A stretch of 64,000 nucleotides of DNA from Xanthomarina arctica (GCF_014638915.1 NZ_BMFQ01000003.1:1-64000); one strand, 5' to 3'. Shown: positions 15,022 to 24,782, counted from the stretch's first letter. Notes: generated by a model not told the origin, from the sequence alone. Numbers and translations are program-made.

Positions 15022-16149
15022 TTACTTTTTAAGTATTTTAAAAGTTGTTATTTCCCCATTTAGAGTTTTAACGTTTACGAAGTACATTCCTTCAGTTAAA
15101 CTTGAAATATCTATTTTATTCCCGATTTGGGTTTCCATAACTTTTTGTCCAATAGTATTTATAATCGTGACGTTTTCAATAGTTGTGTTGCTATTATTTT
15201 TCATGTTTAAAATACCTGACGTTGGATTTGGATACAAGGACATGTATTGAGCTAAAGTATCTTTCGAAATACTTAAGGCTTCGCATGCAGCTACATTTGC
15301 AACAAATGTTGATCCAGGATCCGTCTCTTCCCAAGTGGTGTTGCTAAAAGCGACATCGTCTACAAACACACAGGTTAGGTTTGGAGTTTCGATGGCGTAG
15401 TACCAAAAGTTAGTTATACTTGAATTATTACCATTTTGGATGTTTAAAGATGAAATTAGCGTGTGATCTACCCAGCAAAGAGACAAAGCTGTATTGTTGC
15501 TTAAATCTAAATCTCCAGTAAAATTATTGCTCGGTCCAGGGGTTAAGTTCGAATTTCCAATCGAGAAGAAGAATAAATCGGTCCAATTAGAAAAGATATC
15601 AGGAATATCTCCAGAGAAATAATTTCCGTTTATCCAAAAGGAAACCATAGATGTTAAATTTGAAAATTCTGTTGGAATATTACCCGTTAGTAGATTGTCT
15701 TCTAAACTTAAAACCTCTAAAGTTGTTAAGTTTCCCATTTCAGGAGGAATTGTACCAGTTAGGTTATTGTCCCAAAAAGATAGCGCTTCAAGAAATGTTA
15801 AATTCCCTATTGTTGCAGGGATGCTACCAGTAAGTAAGGGATGGAATGATAAATCAATTTCTCTAATTTCAAGAAGGTCTCCTATTTCTAAAGGTAAGGT
15901 TCCATTAAGATTGTTATTTGACATTACTAATCCGGTAACATGATCTTGACCAGCAACAATTTCGACCGTTACTCCAGACCATGTAGACACAGGGTCTGCT
16001 GTGTTCCAAGAGGTGTTATCTGTCCAATTTGCACCATCTGTGGCATTGTAAAAGGCTATTAATGCATCTCTTTCAGATGTAGGTACTTGCCCAAAAGAAA
16101 AAAGGGCAGTTAAACAACATGTAGTAAATAAAAGTAATTTTTTTTTCAT
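15022..16149 (-). CDS. Secreted leucine-rich-repeat protein with T9SS sorting tail
   Basis: About 375 residues. The signal peptide ends at FSFGQ; the start at 16149 (MKKKLLLF) is preferred over an ATG 51 bases upstream because it gives a normal signal. A plant-type LRR start (ALIAFYNATDGANW) is followed by several LRRs (LxGxIPxxIGNLTxL) between about residues 70 and 190. The last 80 residues are a type A Por sorting domain (LYPNPTSGILNM ... LTEGMYFVNVKT). It would be exported by the Sec and type IX systems and attached to or released from the cell surface, probably to bind other proteins or polymers. Confidence 0.9.
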   Translation of the reverse strand: MKKKLLLFTTCCLTALFSFGQVPTSERDALIAFYNATDGANWTDNTSWNTADPVSTWSGVTVEIVAGQDHVTGLVMSNNNLNGTLPLEIGDLLEIREIDLSFHPLLTGSIPATIGNLTFLEALSFWDNNLTGTIPPEMGNLTTLEVLSLEDNLLTGNIPTEFSNLTSMVSFWINGNYFSGDIPDIFSNWTDLFFFSIGNSNLTPGPSNNFTGDLDLSNNTALSLCWVDHTLISSLNIQNGNNSSITNFWYYAIETPNLTCVFVDDVAFSNTTWEETDPGSTFVANVAACEALSISKDTLAQYMSLYPNPTSGILNMKNNSNTTIENVTIINTIGQKVMETQIGNKIDISSLTEGMYFVNVKTLNGEITTFKILKK

Positions 16150-16453
16150 AATAAGTGGTTTTAGAAAATGGGTTTTTGTTAACTTTAATCTAATAAGCAT
16201 AGTTATTATTCTCTAGATTAAAGGTTAAGTAAAAGTAAAGGTGTAGGATTTATTAGACAATACTCAAATTGAGTATATTTTGAATAGGTTTGATAGTTAG
16301 ATTGTTAGGGCTGTTTTGTGAGTGCTTGACTAGAGGTCTTTTGAAAGTAGACTTACTCTAACAATTAAATTATACAGTACTAGCAACTGGCTATATCTAA
16401 TACAAAGACTATATTCGGATTAAATTTGCTATTGAGGTTATTTCTGTAAGACT

Positions 16454-18367
16454 TTAATAATTTATAATATAACTATTAAAGTCTTGATCTTCAATTAAGT
16501 TGAATTTTTTTCTAAGTCTATATTTAGAAGTTCTTACAGATGCAGGACTTATATTTTGTAAAACAGCAATTTGTTTTGTGTTCAGTTTCATTCTAATTAA
16601 CGAGCACATTCTTAAATCTGTTTTAGATAGATTAGGTACTTGTTTATTTAGTTTATCATAAAAGCTGCTACTTAGTAAATCTACTTGCATTTGAAAATTT
16701 TGTTCTTTTTCGTTAACTAGCATTTTACTCTTAATTTCATTCTTAAAGGCGATTAATTCTATTTCTCTTTTTTGTCCTTTTAACTTTATTAAGGCATTGA
16801 GTTTTTTAAATATCATACTAGCCCATTCTTGGTTTTGAGTGATTTCAATTGCTAGGTTTTCTAGGTCTTTCTTTTTATATTCTATTTCTCGATTTAGTAA
16901 ATCGTTTTCCAATTTGGTCGCTTTTATCTTTTGTTGCGTTAATTCTTGCTTATTTTTTGCTATTACTACTTTTTGTTTACTTTTAAGTTGTAATAAATAT
17001 AGTAGAACTAAAATGACTATTATAGATAAGGCTAATAGTAAGATCCACTGAAATTGTACTTTTGACTTTTCTGCTAATAAGTTAATTTTAGATTTCTGAC
17101 TAGAAATTTCAGTATCTTTTTTTTCCGTCTCGTATAGTGTTTGGTAATGAGATAATCCGTTCACTTTAAGAACACTATTTATAGAATCATTTAAATGTGT
17201 ATGTTTTTTAAAATAAGAATATGCAATTGATTCGTTTCCTAGCGCTTCATTGGTTTTATATAGAATATTAAGCGTTGCCAAAATATTTTCATAATTCAAC
17301 GTTGTATTTTGAAGCTCTAATAACTTCACACCTTGAATATTGGCTTGTATGTAGTTTTTTTCAGCAAATAAAAGATGAGTTTTTGAATCTAAATAAAAAA
17401 GATGAAGTTGTTTATCTGGAGTTTTCTTCCATTTTTCTTCCAATTTTTTAATAACTATTCTTGCTTGATTTAAGCTGTCTAGTTTTATAAATGATTTAGC
17501 AAGATACGTATAGTCATGAGCAGAGTTGTAATGAAAATAGGGTATTTTTTCAGATAGTTTAATGTTTTCTTTTAAAAAATTAATGGTTTGGTTGTATTTT
17601 TTTAAATAGTAATAATTTACAGCAATGTTAGACATTGATATACTATAAACAGTTGAGTCTTTAAGTTTTAAAGCCATATTTCTTACTTTAAATAACTCTT
17701 CAAGCGACTCTTTATAAAATGCGTTTTTTCCATATACAACAGACAATCCTATTCTAGTATTTAGGATGTTTATTGTATCTTTTTTTGACTGAAAAACGGA
17801 TAAAGATTTTTGGTATTCTTGAGATGCTTTAGTAAAAAAACCCATTTCTAGTAAAGTGAAAGCTTTATAATTATTTGCTATCGCAAATCTTATGGAATCA
17901 TTTTTAATTAGTGCCATTTTTGCGGCATACTCATAACTGTTTTTAGCTTCTTTTACTTCGCCAATTCCAAAATAACTATTCCCTGCTTTTAAATATAAAT
18001 CTGATAATAGTAAGGTGTCAGTAATTGTTTGGTTGCTATTTATAAAATCCTTGAATATTGTTAGACCTTTTTCTGAGTTTTCAGAAATATTAGTATGAAA
18101 ATTAATTAGATAATTAATGTGTTTAATGGCAATATTGGGATAGTGTAATTCGAGAGCCAAATCGATTGCTTCTTTTGCTAATATTTCATAACCTTCTTCA
18201 TATTTAACGTAACTAGTTAATGTGTCTAAAACAAATAGTTTTGTAATGCCTGTAGATTGTTTTATTCTATTTTTTAGTTCTTCTATTTTTAATTTTTGAT
18301 GGCCTTCTTGTGAAAACCCAAAAGATATACAGAATAGAAAACAGCAAAATGTATATAGCGTTTTCAT
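16454..18367 (-). CDS. TPR sensor with C-terminal LuxR-like helix-turn-helix
   Basis: A 637-residue one-component regulator. Signal peptide 1-19, a periplasmic domain with TPR-like helices (about 35-410), one membrane helix near 440-462 (WILLLALSIIVILVLLYL), a coiled coil (about 465-510), and a cytoplasmic HTH at about 585-637 (LNTKQIAVLQNISPASVRTS KYRLRKKF). The architecture is common in Bacteroidota. It lies between two surface-protein genes: the LRR gene downstream and, divergently, the beta-propeller gene at 18509, which are plausible targets. Confidence 0.88.
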   Translation of the reverse strand: MKTLYTFCCFLFCISFGFSQEGHQKLKIEELKNRIKQSTGITKLFVLDTLTSYVKYEEGYEILAKEAIDLALELHYPNIAIKHINYLINFHTNISENSEKGLTIFKDFINSNQTITDTLLLSDLYLKAGNSYFGIGEVKEAKNSYEYAAKMALIKNDSIRFAIANNYKAFTLLEMGFFTKASQEYQKSLSVFQSKKDTINILNTRIGLSVVYGKNAFYKESLEELFKVRNMALKLKDSTVYSISMSNIAVNYYYLKKYNQTINFLKENIKLSEKIPYFHYNSAHDYTYLAKSFIKLDSLNQARIVIKKLEEKWKKTPDKQLHLFYLDSKTHLLFAEKNYIQANIQGVKLLELQNTTLNYENILATLNILYKTNEALGNESIAYSYFKKHTHLNDSINSVLKVNGLSHYQTLYETEKKDTEISSQKSKINLLAEKSKVQFQWILLLALSIIVILVLLYLLQLKSKQKVVIAKNKQELTQQKIKATKLENDLLNREIEYKKKDLENLAIEITQNQEWASMIFKKLNALIKLKGQKREIELIAFKNEIKSKMLVNEKEQNFQMQVDLLSSSFYDKLNKQVPNLSKTDLRMCSLIRMKLNTKQIAVLQNISPASVRTSKYRLRKKFNLIEDQDFNSYIINY

Positions 18368-18472
18368 AAGTTGAAGGTTTATTCTTGTATTTAAGAATCT
18401 GTTTTTTAAGAACTTAAAACGATGTCTATACTTTGTCTACGGCTAAAATAGGCATTCTTTTAGTTATTTTAA

Positions 18473-18480
18473 TAGATTTG
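18473..18480 (+). promoter_or_regulatory. Candidate -7 box of the beta-propeller gene
   Basis: TAGATTTG matches TAnnTTTG and lies 28 bp before the ATG at 18509. No good TTG box is present at the usual distance, so the call is weak. Confidence 0.35.
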
Positions 18481-18508
18481 AAATCTAATCTTTAAAAATA
18501 AATATATC

Positions 18509-19567
18509 ATGAAACTACTATTACGTTTATTAACTATTTGCTTGTTTTTTACATCGGTTTACTCTATTGCGCAGGTTGATGTTTCCACAGATCTATCGAG
18601 TCCTGCTAATTTATTGTTACATGGAAATGATTTATATATTACAGAATTTGCTGGTGGAAAGATTAGTAAAATAGGCATTACAGGCACCCTTCCAATAACA
18701 GCAACTACTGTTGTTAGCGGATTGAATGGTCCAACTTCTATGGCAATTAAAGACAACTTTTTATATATTACACAGCCATTTGATAATAAGATATCTAAAA
18801 TTGATTTTACTTCTGCAACACCAACTGTAACGGATGTACTTGTAGGAGGGCTTTTAAACATTCCTTATGGTATGGCTTTTTATGGAAATGATTTATATAT
18901 AGCAAATAACCAAGGAAATGAAATATTAAAAATTGATGTAACAGCAGCTACTCCAACAGCTACAGTTTTTGTAAATGGAATAATTAATCCTTATGCACTA
19001 AAAATTGTTGGTGATGATTTGTATACCAGTTCTGTTGAGGATCAAAATATTTATCATATAGATCTTTCTGCTACAGCGCCTACAGCAACTGAATATGCAT
19101 CTGGTTCTGGTTATACTACACAAATTGATATTTCTGGTGATGCTATGTATTTGGCACAATATTATGAAGAAACTGTATCTAAGATAGATATGAGTGTGGC
19201 TTCACTTGTTGTTAATACTTTTATCAGTTTTGGTTCAAGTGGTCCATTTGGAGTTGCAGTTAATGGAGGTGATTTATATGTAGCAGAATTAGCTGCAAGC
19301 AAAGTTACAAAGCATTCTAGCTCTTTGTCTGTAGACGAGTTTACTATTGATTCTAAATTGGGTCTTTATCCAAATCCTTCAACAGATGAAATTAGAATTA
19401 AAGGACTTAAAGTAAGAGAGAACTATAATATTTATAATGTATTAGGGCAAGTAGTTAAAACAGGAAGTGTGTCAAGTGTCGAATCTATTAATATTTTTAA
19501 TTTGAATTCTGGAGTGCATTTTATTCAAATAGGGAATAAACAAACATTAAAGTTTGTTAAAGAGTAA
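18509..19567 (+). CDS. Secreted beta-propeller protein with T9SS sorting tail
   Basis: A 352-residue protein. Signal peptide 1 to about 21 (cut after SIAQ). Residues 25-270 hold six or so repeats of the type GNDLYI(T/A)xxxxxxISKIDxTxxxPTATxxVxG, an NHL/SMP-30-like propeller. The final 75 residues are a Por sorting domain (LGLYPNPSTDEIRIKG ... NLNSGVHFIQIG). It would be exported by the type IX system. It is transcribed divergently from the TPR-HTH regulator. Ligand unknown. Confidence 0.88.
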   Translation: MKLLLRLLTICLFFTSVYSIAQVDVSTDLSSPANLLLHGNDLYITEFAGGKISKIGITGTLPITATTVVSGLNGPTSMAIKDNFLYITQPFDNKISKIDFTSATPTVTDVLVGGLLNIPYGMAFYGNDLYIANNQGNEILKIDVTAATPTATVFVNGIINPYALKIVGDDLYTSSVEDQNIYHIDLSATAPTATEYASGSGYTTQIDISGDAMYLAQYYEETVSKIDMSVASLVVNTFISFGSSGPFGVAVNGGDLYVAELAASKVTKHSSSLSVDEFTIDSKLGLYPNPSTDEIRIKGLKVRENYNIYNVLGQVVKTGSVSSVESINIFNLNSGVHFIQIGNKQTLKFVKE

Positions 19568-19613
19568 ATAATATAATCTATGGCTTGATTTTATATTTTT
19601 ATAGCTTGTTGCT

Positions 19614-19745
19614 AACGGTTTTATAATTGAAAAGTGCGTGCTTGTGTCAGCGAATTTTCGGAAGGAAAATTGGATGAATGCGGGTACGCACTTTCCTTTG
19701 GTTTAGCACTAAATTAGGCGTTTTTTATATACAGCTTAAATTCGC
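19614..19745 (-). repeat. Isolated attC-like site, inverse orientation
   Basis: Read on the minus strand it is the same family as site 0: TTAAGCTGTATATAAAAAA at the left, GAAAGTGCGTACCCGC, a CAATTTTCC / GAAAATTCG tip, AAGCACGCACTTTTC, then AAAACCGTTAGCAACAAGC. The core of the next cassette (GTTAGCAAC on the minus strand) points toward the 18509 gene, but no matching 3' core was found beyond that gene. The remaining 19746-19907 holds nothing I recognise. Confidence 0.65.
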
Positions 19746-19907
19746 AAACCTATTTTTTAGTTTAATAGACTAATTCAGGTACAATTAATCTTCTATTTAG
19801 TTTGTTTTTTAAATCAAGTTTTTAGCAACATGACATCAGCTAATGCTAGATTTAAAAAAATCTGAAAGCCTCTTTTTTGTATAAACGTGCATGTCATGGT
19901 TTTAGCT

Positions 19908-22652
19908 TCAAAAACAACAGTTAGTAACAATTATTTTCTTGTTTACCGTTCCAGTTGTAGTCTTGGCTATCACAATATACATCCCTGAAGCTACATGCAA
20001 TGGTATCGAAATGGATCGCTCAGTTTTGTTTATATTCCATGTTTTTACCTGTTGTCCAATGTTGTTATACAAACTAACATTTCGTATGTCTGTATCTACA
20101 GTGCTTTTTAATTGTAATTCGGAAATGGAGTTATTCATAGTAATATAAACTTCGTCAACTAAAGTTTCCTCTTCTATAGTTAATACTCTTGGTTGCAATA
20201 CAAGAAAAAATCTATTATGATACTCACCTGCATCTAAATTAATTTCAAATGCTTGGTTTGAAATATCGTGTATTTCACCTGTTAAACGGTCTTTAATATA
20301 AATAGTGCTGTAATCTTCTGCATGTTCCAGCGCATCAACTTTAATGCGTATAAGACCACCATCCATCGTTCTAACCCCTATCGGTATTTCCTTGTCAAAA
20401 CCAAACTCATTAGTCGCTTGAATCACATATTTTTTATCGTTAAGAACCCAATACATATCATCATCAAAAAACTCGTACATTTCGGCATCATATCCCCAAT
20501 CAATAGCATCAGATGTATTTGGGTCAAGAGTAAGCAAAACTTGACGGTGACTTATTTTAGGAGCATCAAAACCAATTCTGAATTTTGGTCTTAAATCATT
20601 TTCTGAATTATACGTTGTGGTTGATTCTGACGGATTGGTTCTCATGAAAACAGAATTACCAGAAGATTCCTTTACAAAAACACGCTGACTATTGTTAAAC
20701 TGAACTTGCCCTCCATCTGCATCACCCACCACGAAAAATCCTTGGGCAACAGGGATATATTTTTTAGGAGCTCCCTTAGTTGTATAGTCTGAAGTATTTA
20801 TTCTTTCATCATTCTGTATAGAAGAAGCTGGAACACCTCCGCTTTTACTATAGGTTGCATAACCTGCTGGATACGCTGCTAAAACATGGTTATCGCCTGC
20901 ATAATGATCCCAAAAATAAAGAGTACCCGTTATTGAACCGGTACCTGGAAATAATCCATTGTCATCAATAAATTTATCGGCATCTATAGCCGAGGGATAC
21001 GGATTGCCAGCCAAATGATCATTATTAGCACCAACCGTTAGTTCAATAATTCCATTATTTGGTTTGCCAACAAAGGTGTAATTTTGTTCATCTGCAATGG
21101 TGTTAGAGCCTTTCATGGAATAGCCTTGACCTACTTTTACATCTTCCGAATTGCCTACACTCGCCCAGGCACTATAACCCAAACCAGAATCTTCCAGTTT
21201 GTACATCCAACGGGTACTTATTTTAATTGGTAAGCTTGGTGTGCCATCTGCGTACGAAATATTTGGACCAAAATCGATTTCTATACTATTATTAGGGTCT
21301 GTACCGTCTCTTAAAACGTCTCCAATAATAAAGTTAGCTCCACCAGAGTTAACCGGCGAGCCCCAATAATTGTATCTAAAACTGTTGCCCGTTCCTTGCT
21401 GGTTAATTTCTATGGAGCCGGTACTTGCTAAATCAAAAACACTCCCAGTATCTTGTAATAATTGAGATTCTTCTTTTAAGTAAATTTTGCCGTCTAGTGT
21501 TAAGCTGTTGGTTAAACGTAAACTATTGTTAATGATGGTTAATGAAGCGGAAATTTTAATTTCAAGATTTTTAACTAGGCCACTATTGTCTGGTTCAGAT
21601 GCAATTATTGGATAGCTTGTTGTTACTTCGGGAATAATATTTATGAGATCATTTAAAATACTAGGGACACCGCAGCTCCAGTTTGCTGCAATATTCCAAT
21701 CTGAACTAGTTGCTCCTATCCAATAATTTTTGGTAGGCGCTGGGTTAATAACCACTGTAACTGTAGAGGCAGAAGAACTACAACCACCTACAATTGTTGT
21801 AGATGTCATAGTATATGTATTTGAATTTACAGTTACCAAGCCTGTATCTGAAATACTTATAACACTTGGTGCAAAAGTATATGTAGCGGTCGCATCGTAG
21901 TTTCTTATCTGGAAACTTCCTGTTGGTATGGAACATGTTGGCTGTGTAATTGAGTCTATTCCAGAGAGACCATTGTTTGTTTTAGTTGCATAAACGGAAA
22001 TGGCGCCAGTGGTAGAAAGCATTCTGCCATCTACTTTACCACCCGAGCCAATACTAACTGCTCCAGGATTACTAATTAGATTGCCACTTATGGACGTAGA
22101 AGCAGCCATAGAAATTGCACCGCCAGACAGCCAAAATATATTGTCTGGTGAAGCACAATTAATCAAAAGTACAGTCGAACCTGCAGCGGTTGAAAATGCA
22201 CCTCCTATTTTAAAGATAAATTCCGCATTCGGATCTCCTTCCGCATCTAAAGTAAGGGTTCCTAATAAAGATGCTGCAGCTGGTTGCGAATAAATACCAG
22301 GCGTAAGTGTCTCACTCCCAAAAACAGGAGCATGAGCAGTTGTAGTTACGGTATTGTTGATTTGAGTAACAATAGCTTCTAAATCTAAAACCGCCTGTGC
22401 CGTAATACTATTTGTATTTTCAAAACTCCCATTAACAACTGTAGGAGGACTAAAACCACTTATGGCACCTAGATTTGTACCAATATCACCTGAGATATCG
22501 GATGTGGCTGTGTTAGAGATAGCTCCATTAGATGTAAAAAGGGCGAAATCTTCAATTGATCCGAGATTAATTTGGGAAACAGCACTATTACCTATTAAGA
22601 AGAAAAGAAATAATAGAAGAGGATGAGATAAGAATTTTGTTTTAGGTATCAT
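19908..22652 (-). CDS. DUF3494 ice-binding-like protein with T9SS tail
   Basis: About 914 residues. Signal peptide cut after AVSQ; the start at 22652 (MIPKTKFL) is preferred over an ATG 33 bases upstream. Residues about 25-220 form a DUF3494 domain, the fold of bacterial ice-binding proteins (LGSIEDFALFTSNGAISN, SDISGDIGTNLGAISGF, FKIGGAFSTAAGSTVLL, IFWLSGGAISM, SISGNLIS). A large middle region (about 310-820) with beta-helix and Asn/Gly-rich features (YWIGATSSDWNIAANW) is typical of secreted flavobacterial proteins. The last 80 residues are a Por sorting domain. It probably acts outside the cell, in ice or surface adhesion; true ice binding is not shown. Confidence 0.88.
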   Translation of the reverse strand: MIPKTKFLSHPLLLFLFFLIGNSAVSQINLGSIEDFALFTSNGAISNTATSDISGDIGTNLGAISGFSPPTVVNGSFENTNSITAQAVLDLEAIVTQINNTVTTTAHAPVFGSETLTPGIYSQPAAASLLGTLTLDAEGDPNAEFIFKIGGAFSTAAGSTVLLINCASPDNIFWLSGGAISMAASTSISGNLISNPGAVSIGSGGKVDGRMLSTTGAISVYATKTNNGLSGIDSITQPTCSIPTGSFQIRNYDATATYTFAPSVISISDTGLVTVNSNTYTMTSTTIVGGCSSSASTVTVVINPAPTKNYWIGATSSDWNIAANWSCGVPSILNDLINIIPEVTTSYPIIASEPDNSGLVKNLEIKISASLTIINNSLRLTNSLTLDGKIYLKEESQLLQDTGSVFDLASTGSIEINQQGTGNSFRYNYWGSPVNSGGANFIIGDVLRDGTDPNNSIEIDFGPNISYADGTPSLPIKISTRWMYKLEDSGLGYSAWASVGNSEDVKVGQGYSMKGSNTIADEQNYTFVGKPNNGIIELTVGANNDHLAGNPYPSAIDADKFIDDNGLFPGTGSITGTLYFWDHYAGDNHVLAAYPAGYATYSKSGGVPASSIQNDERINTSDYTTKGAPKKYIPVAQGFFVVGDADGGQVQFNNSQRVFVKESSGNSVFMRTNPSESTTTYNSENDLRPKFRIGFDAPKISHRQVLLTLDPNTSDAIDWGYDAEMYEFFDDDMYWVLNDKKYVIQATNEFGFDKEIPIGVRTMDGGLIRIKVDALEHAEDYSTIYIKDRLTGEIHDISNQAFEINLDAGEYHNRFFLVLQPRVLTIEEETLVDEVYITMNNSISELQLKSTVDTDIRNVSLYNNIGQQVKTWNINKTERSISIPLHVASGMYIVIAKTTTGTVNKKIIVTNCCF

Positions 22653-23090
22653 TGGGTTTAAAAGTATCAAAGTGAGTTTTGCCAACTATCATATTTATAC
22701 ATAGTTGCTACTAAAATGAAGTGTAGTTATTTGGGCAAGGTAGACGGTCTAAGATCTATACAGCTAATAAAAGTGATATATTCGTCAAGAAACACGTGCC
22801 TTGTCGAAACAAGGTGTATTTCATCGGTTATTTTTTTGTTTTCAAATAAAAAAGTCTTTGGGCATTGTTAAAACAGGTCTTTTTATATCGAGTGAATTAT
22901 TTAATCCTGGTATTTATAGAGAAATTTTTAAGTATAAACCTATCAAATTTCCATCTAAAATTGATTTACTAAATTAATTGCTGGTTTTTTTGTACCACCA
23001 CATCCAAATGCGTTAACTCGCTTAAAAATCATACTTGGTATCGTTAAGAAAGCAGCCACTATGTAAGTGGTTCTAAAAGGCAGATTTATG
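22653..23090. other. Intergenic with no intact gene
   Basis: AT-rich. A short plus-strand open stretch at about 22867-22977 (VKTGLFISSELFNPG...) has no start codon and no family I recognise. It may be part of the decayed element that follows. Confidence 0.35.
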
Positions 23091-23099
23091 CGTTTTTCA

Positions 23100-23445
23100 A
23101 GTGTGGATGAATTGTATAGTTATGAAGGAATTAAAACATGAATAAGGGAATCTGGAAGTTGTACAAAAGGATGACCCCCATAAGTAAAATAGCAATCAAA
23201 AACTTCGGAATTTATTATTTATGTGCAGTTTTACGGTCTTCAAACCTGCCTGCCGTCCGGTAGCTACAACAAGGCTTGCAGATTTATATGAGCAAATAGT
23301 AGCCAAAGGAAGAGTAACTAGCATTAATAGCCGTATGTAATAACCTATTAAAACAGGCTTTTACCATTGCTAAATCAGGACTGATATTTGACGAAACTTA
23401 CAGAAGTACTTTGGTAAAAATTAATAGATTTTTACTTGTTTTTTA
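23100..23445 (+). pseudogene. IS110-family transposase remnant
   Basis: The C-terminal half of an IS110-type transposase can be read only across several frames: NQKLRNLLFMCSF, then a NKACR segment, DLYEQIVAKGR, and finally NLLKQAFTIAKSGLIFDETYR (last three joined by frameshifts), with in-frame stops. These motifs belong to the transposase_20 domain of that family. No ends of the element or intact DEDD domain were found. Confidence 0.6.
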
Positions 23446-23477
23446 GTACAGTGTTTTGTTAGGCAACGTGTTTAACT

Positions 23478-23745
23478 TTATATTTTTACTAGTATTTTGG
23501 TAAAAAACTGGTATTGGTTATTTGCTATTGAGATGAAATATATTCCTTTCTTTAAGGATTGAATGTTTAATTTTGGAATATCCATATCAAAAGATTTAAT
23601 AGAAAGAACTAATTTTCCATTTATATCAAAAATTTTGATTTTAGAAATAGTACTATGTTTGCTTTTTTAAATGTAAATTACATCTTCAACGGGGTTGGGG
23701 AAAATAGAAAATGAATTGACTTCAATATTACTTGTTGATAATAAA
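23478..23745 (-). pseudogene. Orphan 3' fragment: T9SS sorting domain
   Basis: On the minus strand, about 88 codons read as a Por secretion tail: SNIEVNSFSIFPNPVEDV, then after an in-frame stop (TAA at 23667-23669) ISKIKIFDINGKLVLSI and SLKKGIYFISIANN, ending at TAA 23478-23480. No upstream gene body is present; at about 23745 it meets a plus-strand membrane gene. It is the leftover end of a deleted surface-protein gene. Confidence 0.7.
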
Positions 23746-24135
23746 TCATTTGCCATTTACTTCGGACTTTTATTTCTTTGGATTTATTCGATTGGCAAAG
23801 TTCTAAATAAAAATAATCCTGAATTAATAAAACCTATGAATATCTGGTGGATTATATATCTGATTTCACTTATTCCTGTTGCATTAGCTTACCGAGGAAT
23901 GACAATGATGTCCTTTGACCAAATAGACTCGTGGATTTTAGCTCCAACTGGAATTATTGGATTCTGAGCAATTGCAAAAATTGTAATTTATTCTGTAAAA
24001 ACTATGAAAAGAGAAGAATTAAACAAAGAATACAAAACATTAGATTTAGTTTCGGAAATATTTCTAATCTATTTTTTCATAATTGGAATTTGGATTCTAC
24101 AACCACGACTGAACAAAATAATGGCTAAAATATAA
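23745..24135 (+). pseudogene. Small membrane protein, 5' truncated with internal stop
   Basis: Plus-strand frame with three or four hydrophobic helices (FGLLFLWIYSIGKVL, WWIIYLISLIPVALAY, IFLIYFFIIGIWILQP). It lacks a plausible start, because its upstream end abuts the orphan sorting-tail fragment. A TGA at 23965-23967 interrupts it after GIIGF; the same frame then continues for 55 codons to TAA at 24133-24135 with the same character, so the TGA probably replaces TGG. It sits directly before an attC-like site, so it was the gene of a cassette whose front is lost. Family not recognised. Confidence 0.6.
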
Positions 24136-24143
24136 AGCACTAC

Positions 24144-24276
24144 AGGCAACACTGTTTATAAAAAATACGTAGTCTCGTGTTAAACCAAAGGAAAGTGCGT
24201 ACTTGCTTTCATCCGATTTTCGTTCTAAAAATCCGCTGACACAAACACGCACTTTTCAATTATAAAACCGTTGGCA
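24144..24276 (+). repeat. attC-like cassette junction
   Basis: AGGCAAC (24144-24150) to GTTGGCA (24270-24276), interior nearly identical to sites 0, 4 and 5. Its 5' core predicts a cassette start of GTTGCCT, which is absent upstream, in agreement with the 5' truncation of the preceding gene. Confidence 0.7.
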
Positions 24277-24284
24277 ATAATTTA

Positions 24285-24635
24285 ATGAAAACCATAATTC
24301 AAACATTATTTTTAATTATAATTTTGCAAAGCTGCACTAATCAGAAGAATAACTCTGAAATATTTGGGCATTGGATTTCTACCAAAAGCACAAATACTGT
24401 AGAACTACAGTTTTTTAAGGATTCCCTAATTTATAATGCTTGGGAAAAGACAACTAAATTCAAATGGGAAAGCAATAGAACAAAAATTTACTATGTACAA
24501 TTAACGAATATTAACCCTGAATTAGAAACTGACTTTATTATGGAATATAGACTTAATTCAGAAAAAGATACGCTTTTTGTAAAAACCTCAGAATCTAATT
24601 TCACGAATGAATTTATAAAAAAAACTGCTGACTGA
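24285..24635 (+). CDS. Small lipoprotein, cassette gene
   Basis: A 116-residue lipoprotein: signal with lipobox LQSC (Cys at about 17). The mature part has a lipocalin-like or calycin-like beginning (IFGHWIS, then VELQFFKDSLIYN) and alternating strands (YRLNSEKDTLFVKT), as in small bacterial proteins with a GxW start. Its exact role is unknown. The ATG lies 15 bases after the junction core at 24270, in cassette orientation. The matching 3' core (ATTGCCAAC) is not found; the following site is degenerate. Confidence 0.6.
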   Translation: MKTIIQTLFLIIILQSCTNQKNNSEIFGHWISTKSTNTVELQFFKDSLIYNAWEKTTKFKWESNRTKIYYVQLTNINPELETDFIMEYRLNSEKDTLFVKTSESNFTNEFIKKTAD

Positions 24636-24669
24636 ACAAATAGTGGAAAAAATAACTGAAATAAAAAAA

Positions 24670-24782
24670 CTATTTCAGTTTAGTACTAAATCAAAGAAAA
24701 GTGCGTACTTGGTTTTATCTAATTTTATTTCCGGAAATCCGCTGACACAAGCCCGTACTTTTCATATACAAAACCATTGTAA
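24670..24782 (+). repeat. Degenerate attC-like site
   Basis: Contains AGTGCGTACTTGG, a degraded tip and AGCCCGTACTTTTCATATAC, ending AAAACCATTG (the core G is A). Left arm is scrambled (ATAACTGAAATAAAAAAAC). It precedes the cassette-front segment shared with the 9.9-10.0 kb region. Confidence 0.55.

Noticed and set aside
15651-15943. Plus-strand frames over the LRR gene
   Set aside because: They mirror the repetitive leucine-rich coding sequence on the other strand and have no signal, domain or typical start.
23695-23744. TTG start for the membrane gene at 23745-24135
   Set aside because: The TTG lies inside the antisense sorting-tail fragment, so the first codons are not of the same gene.
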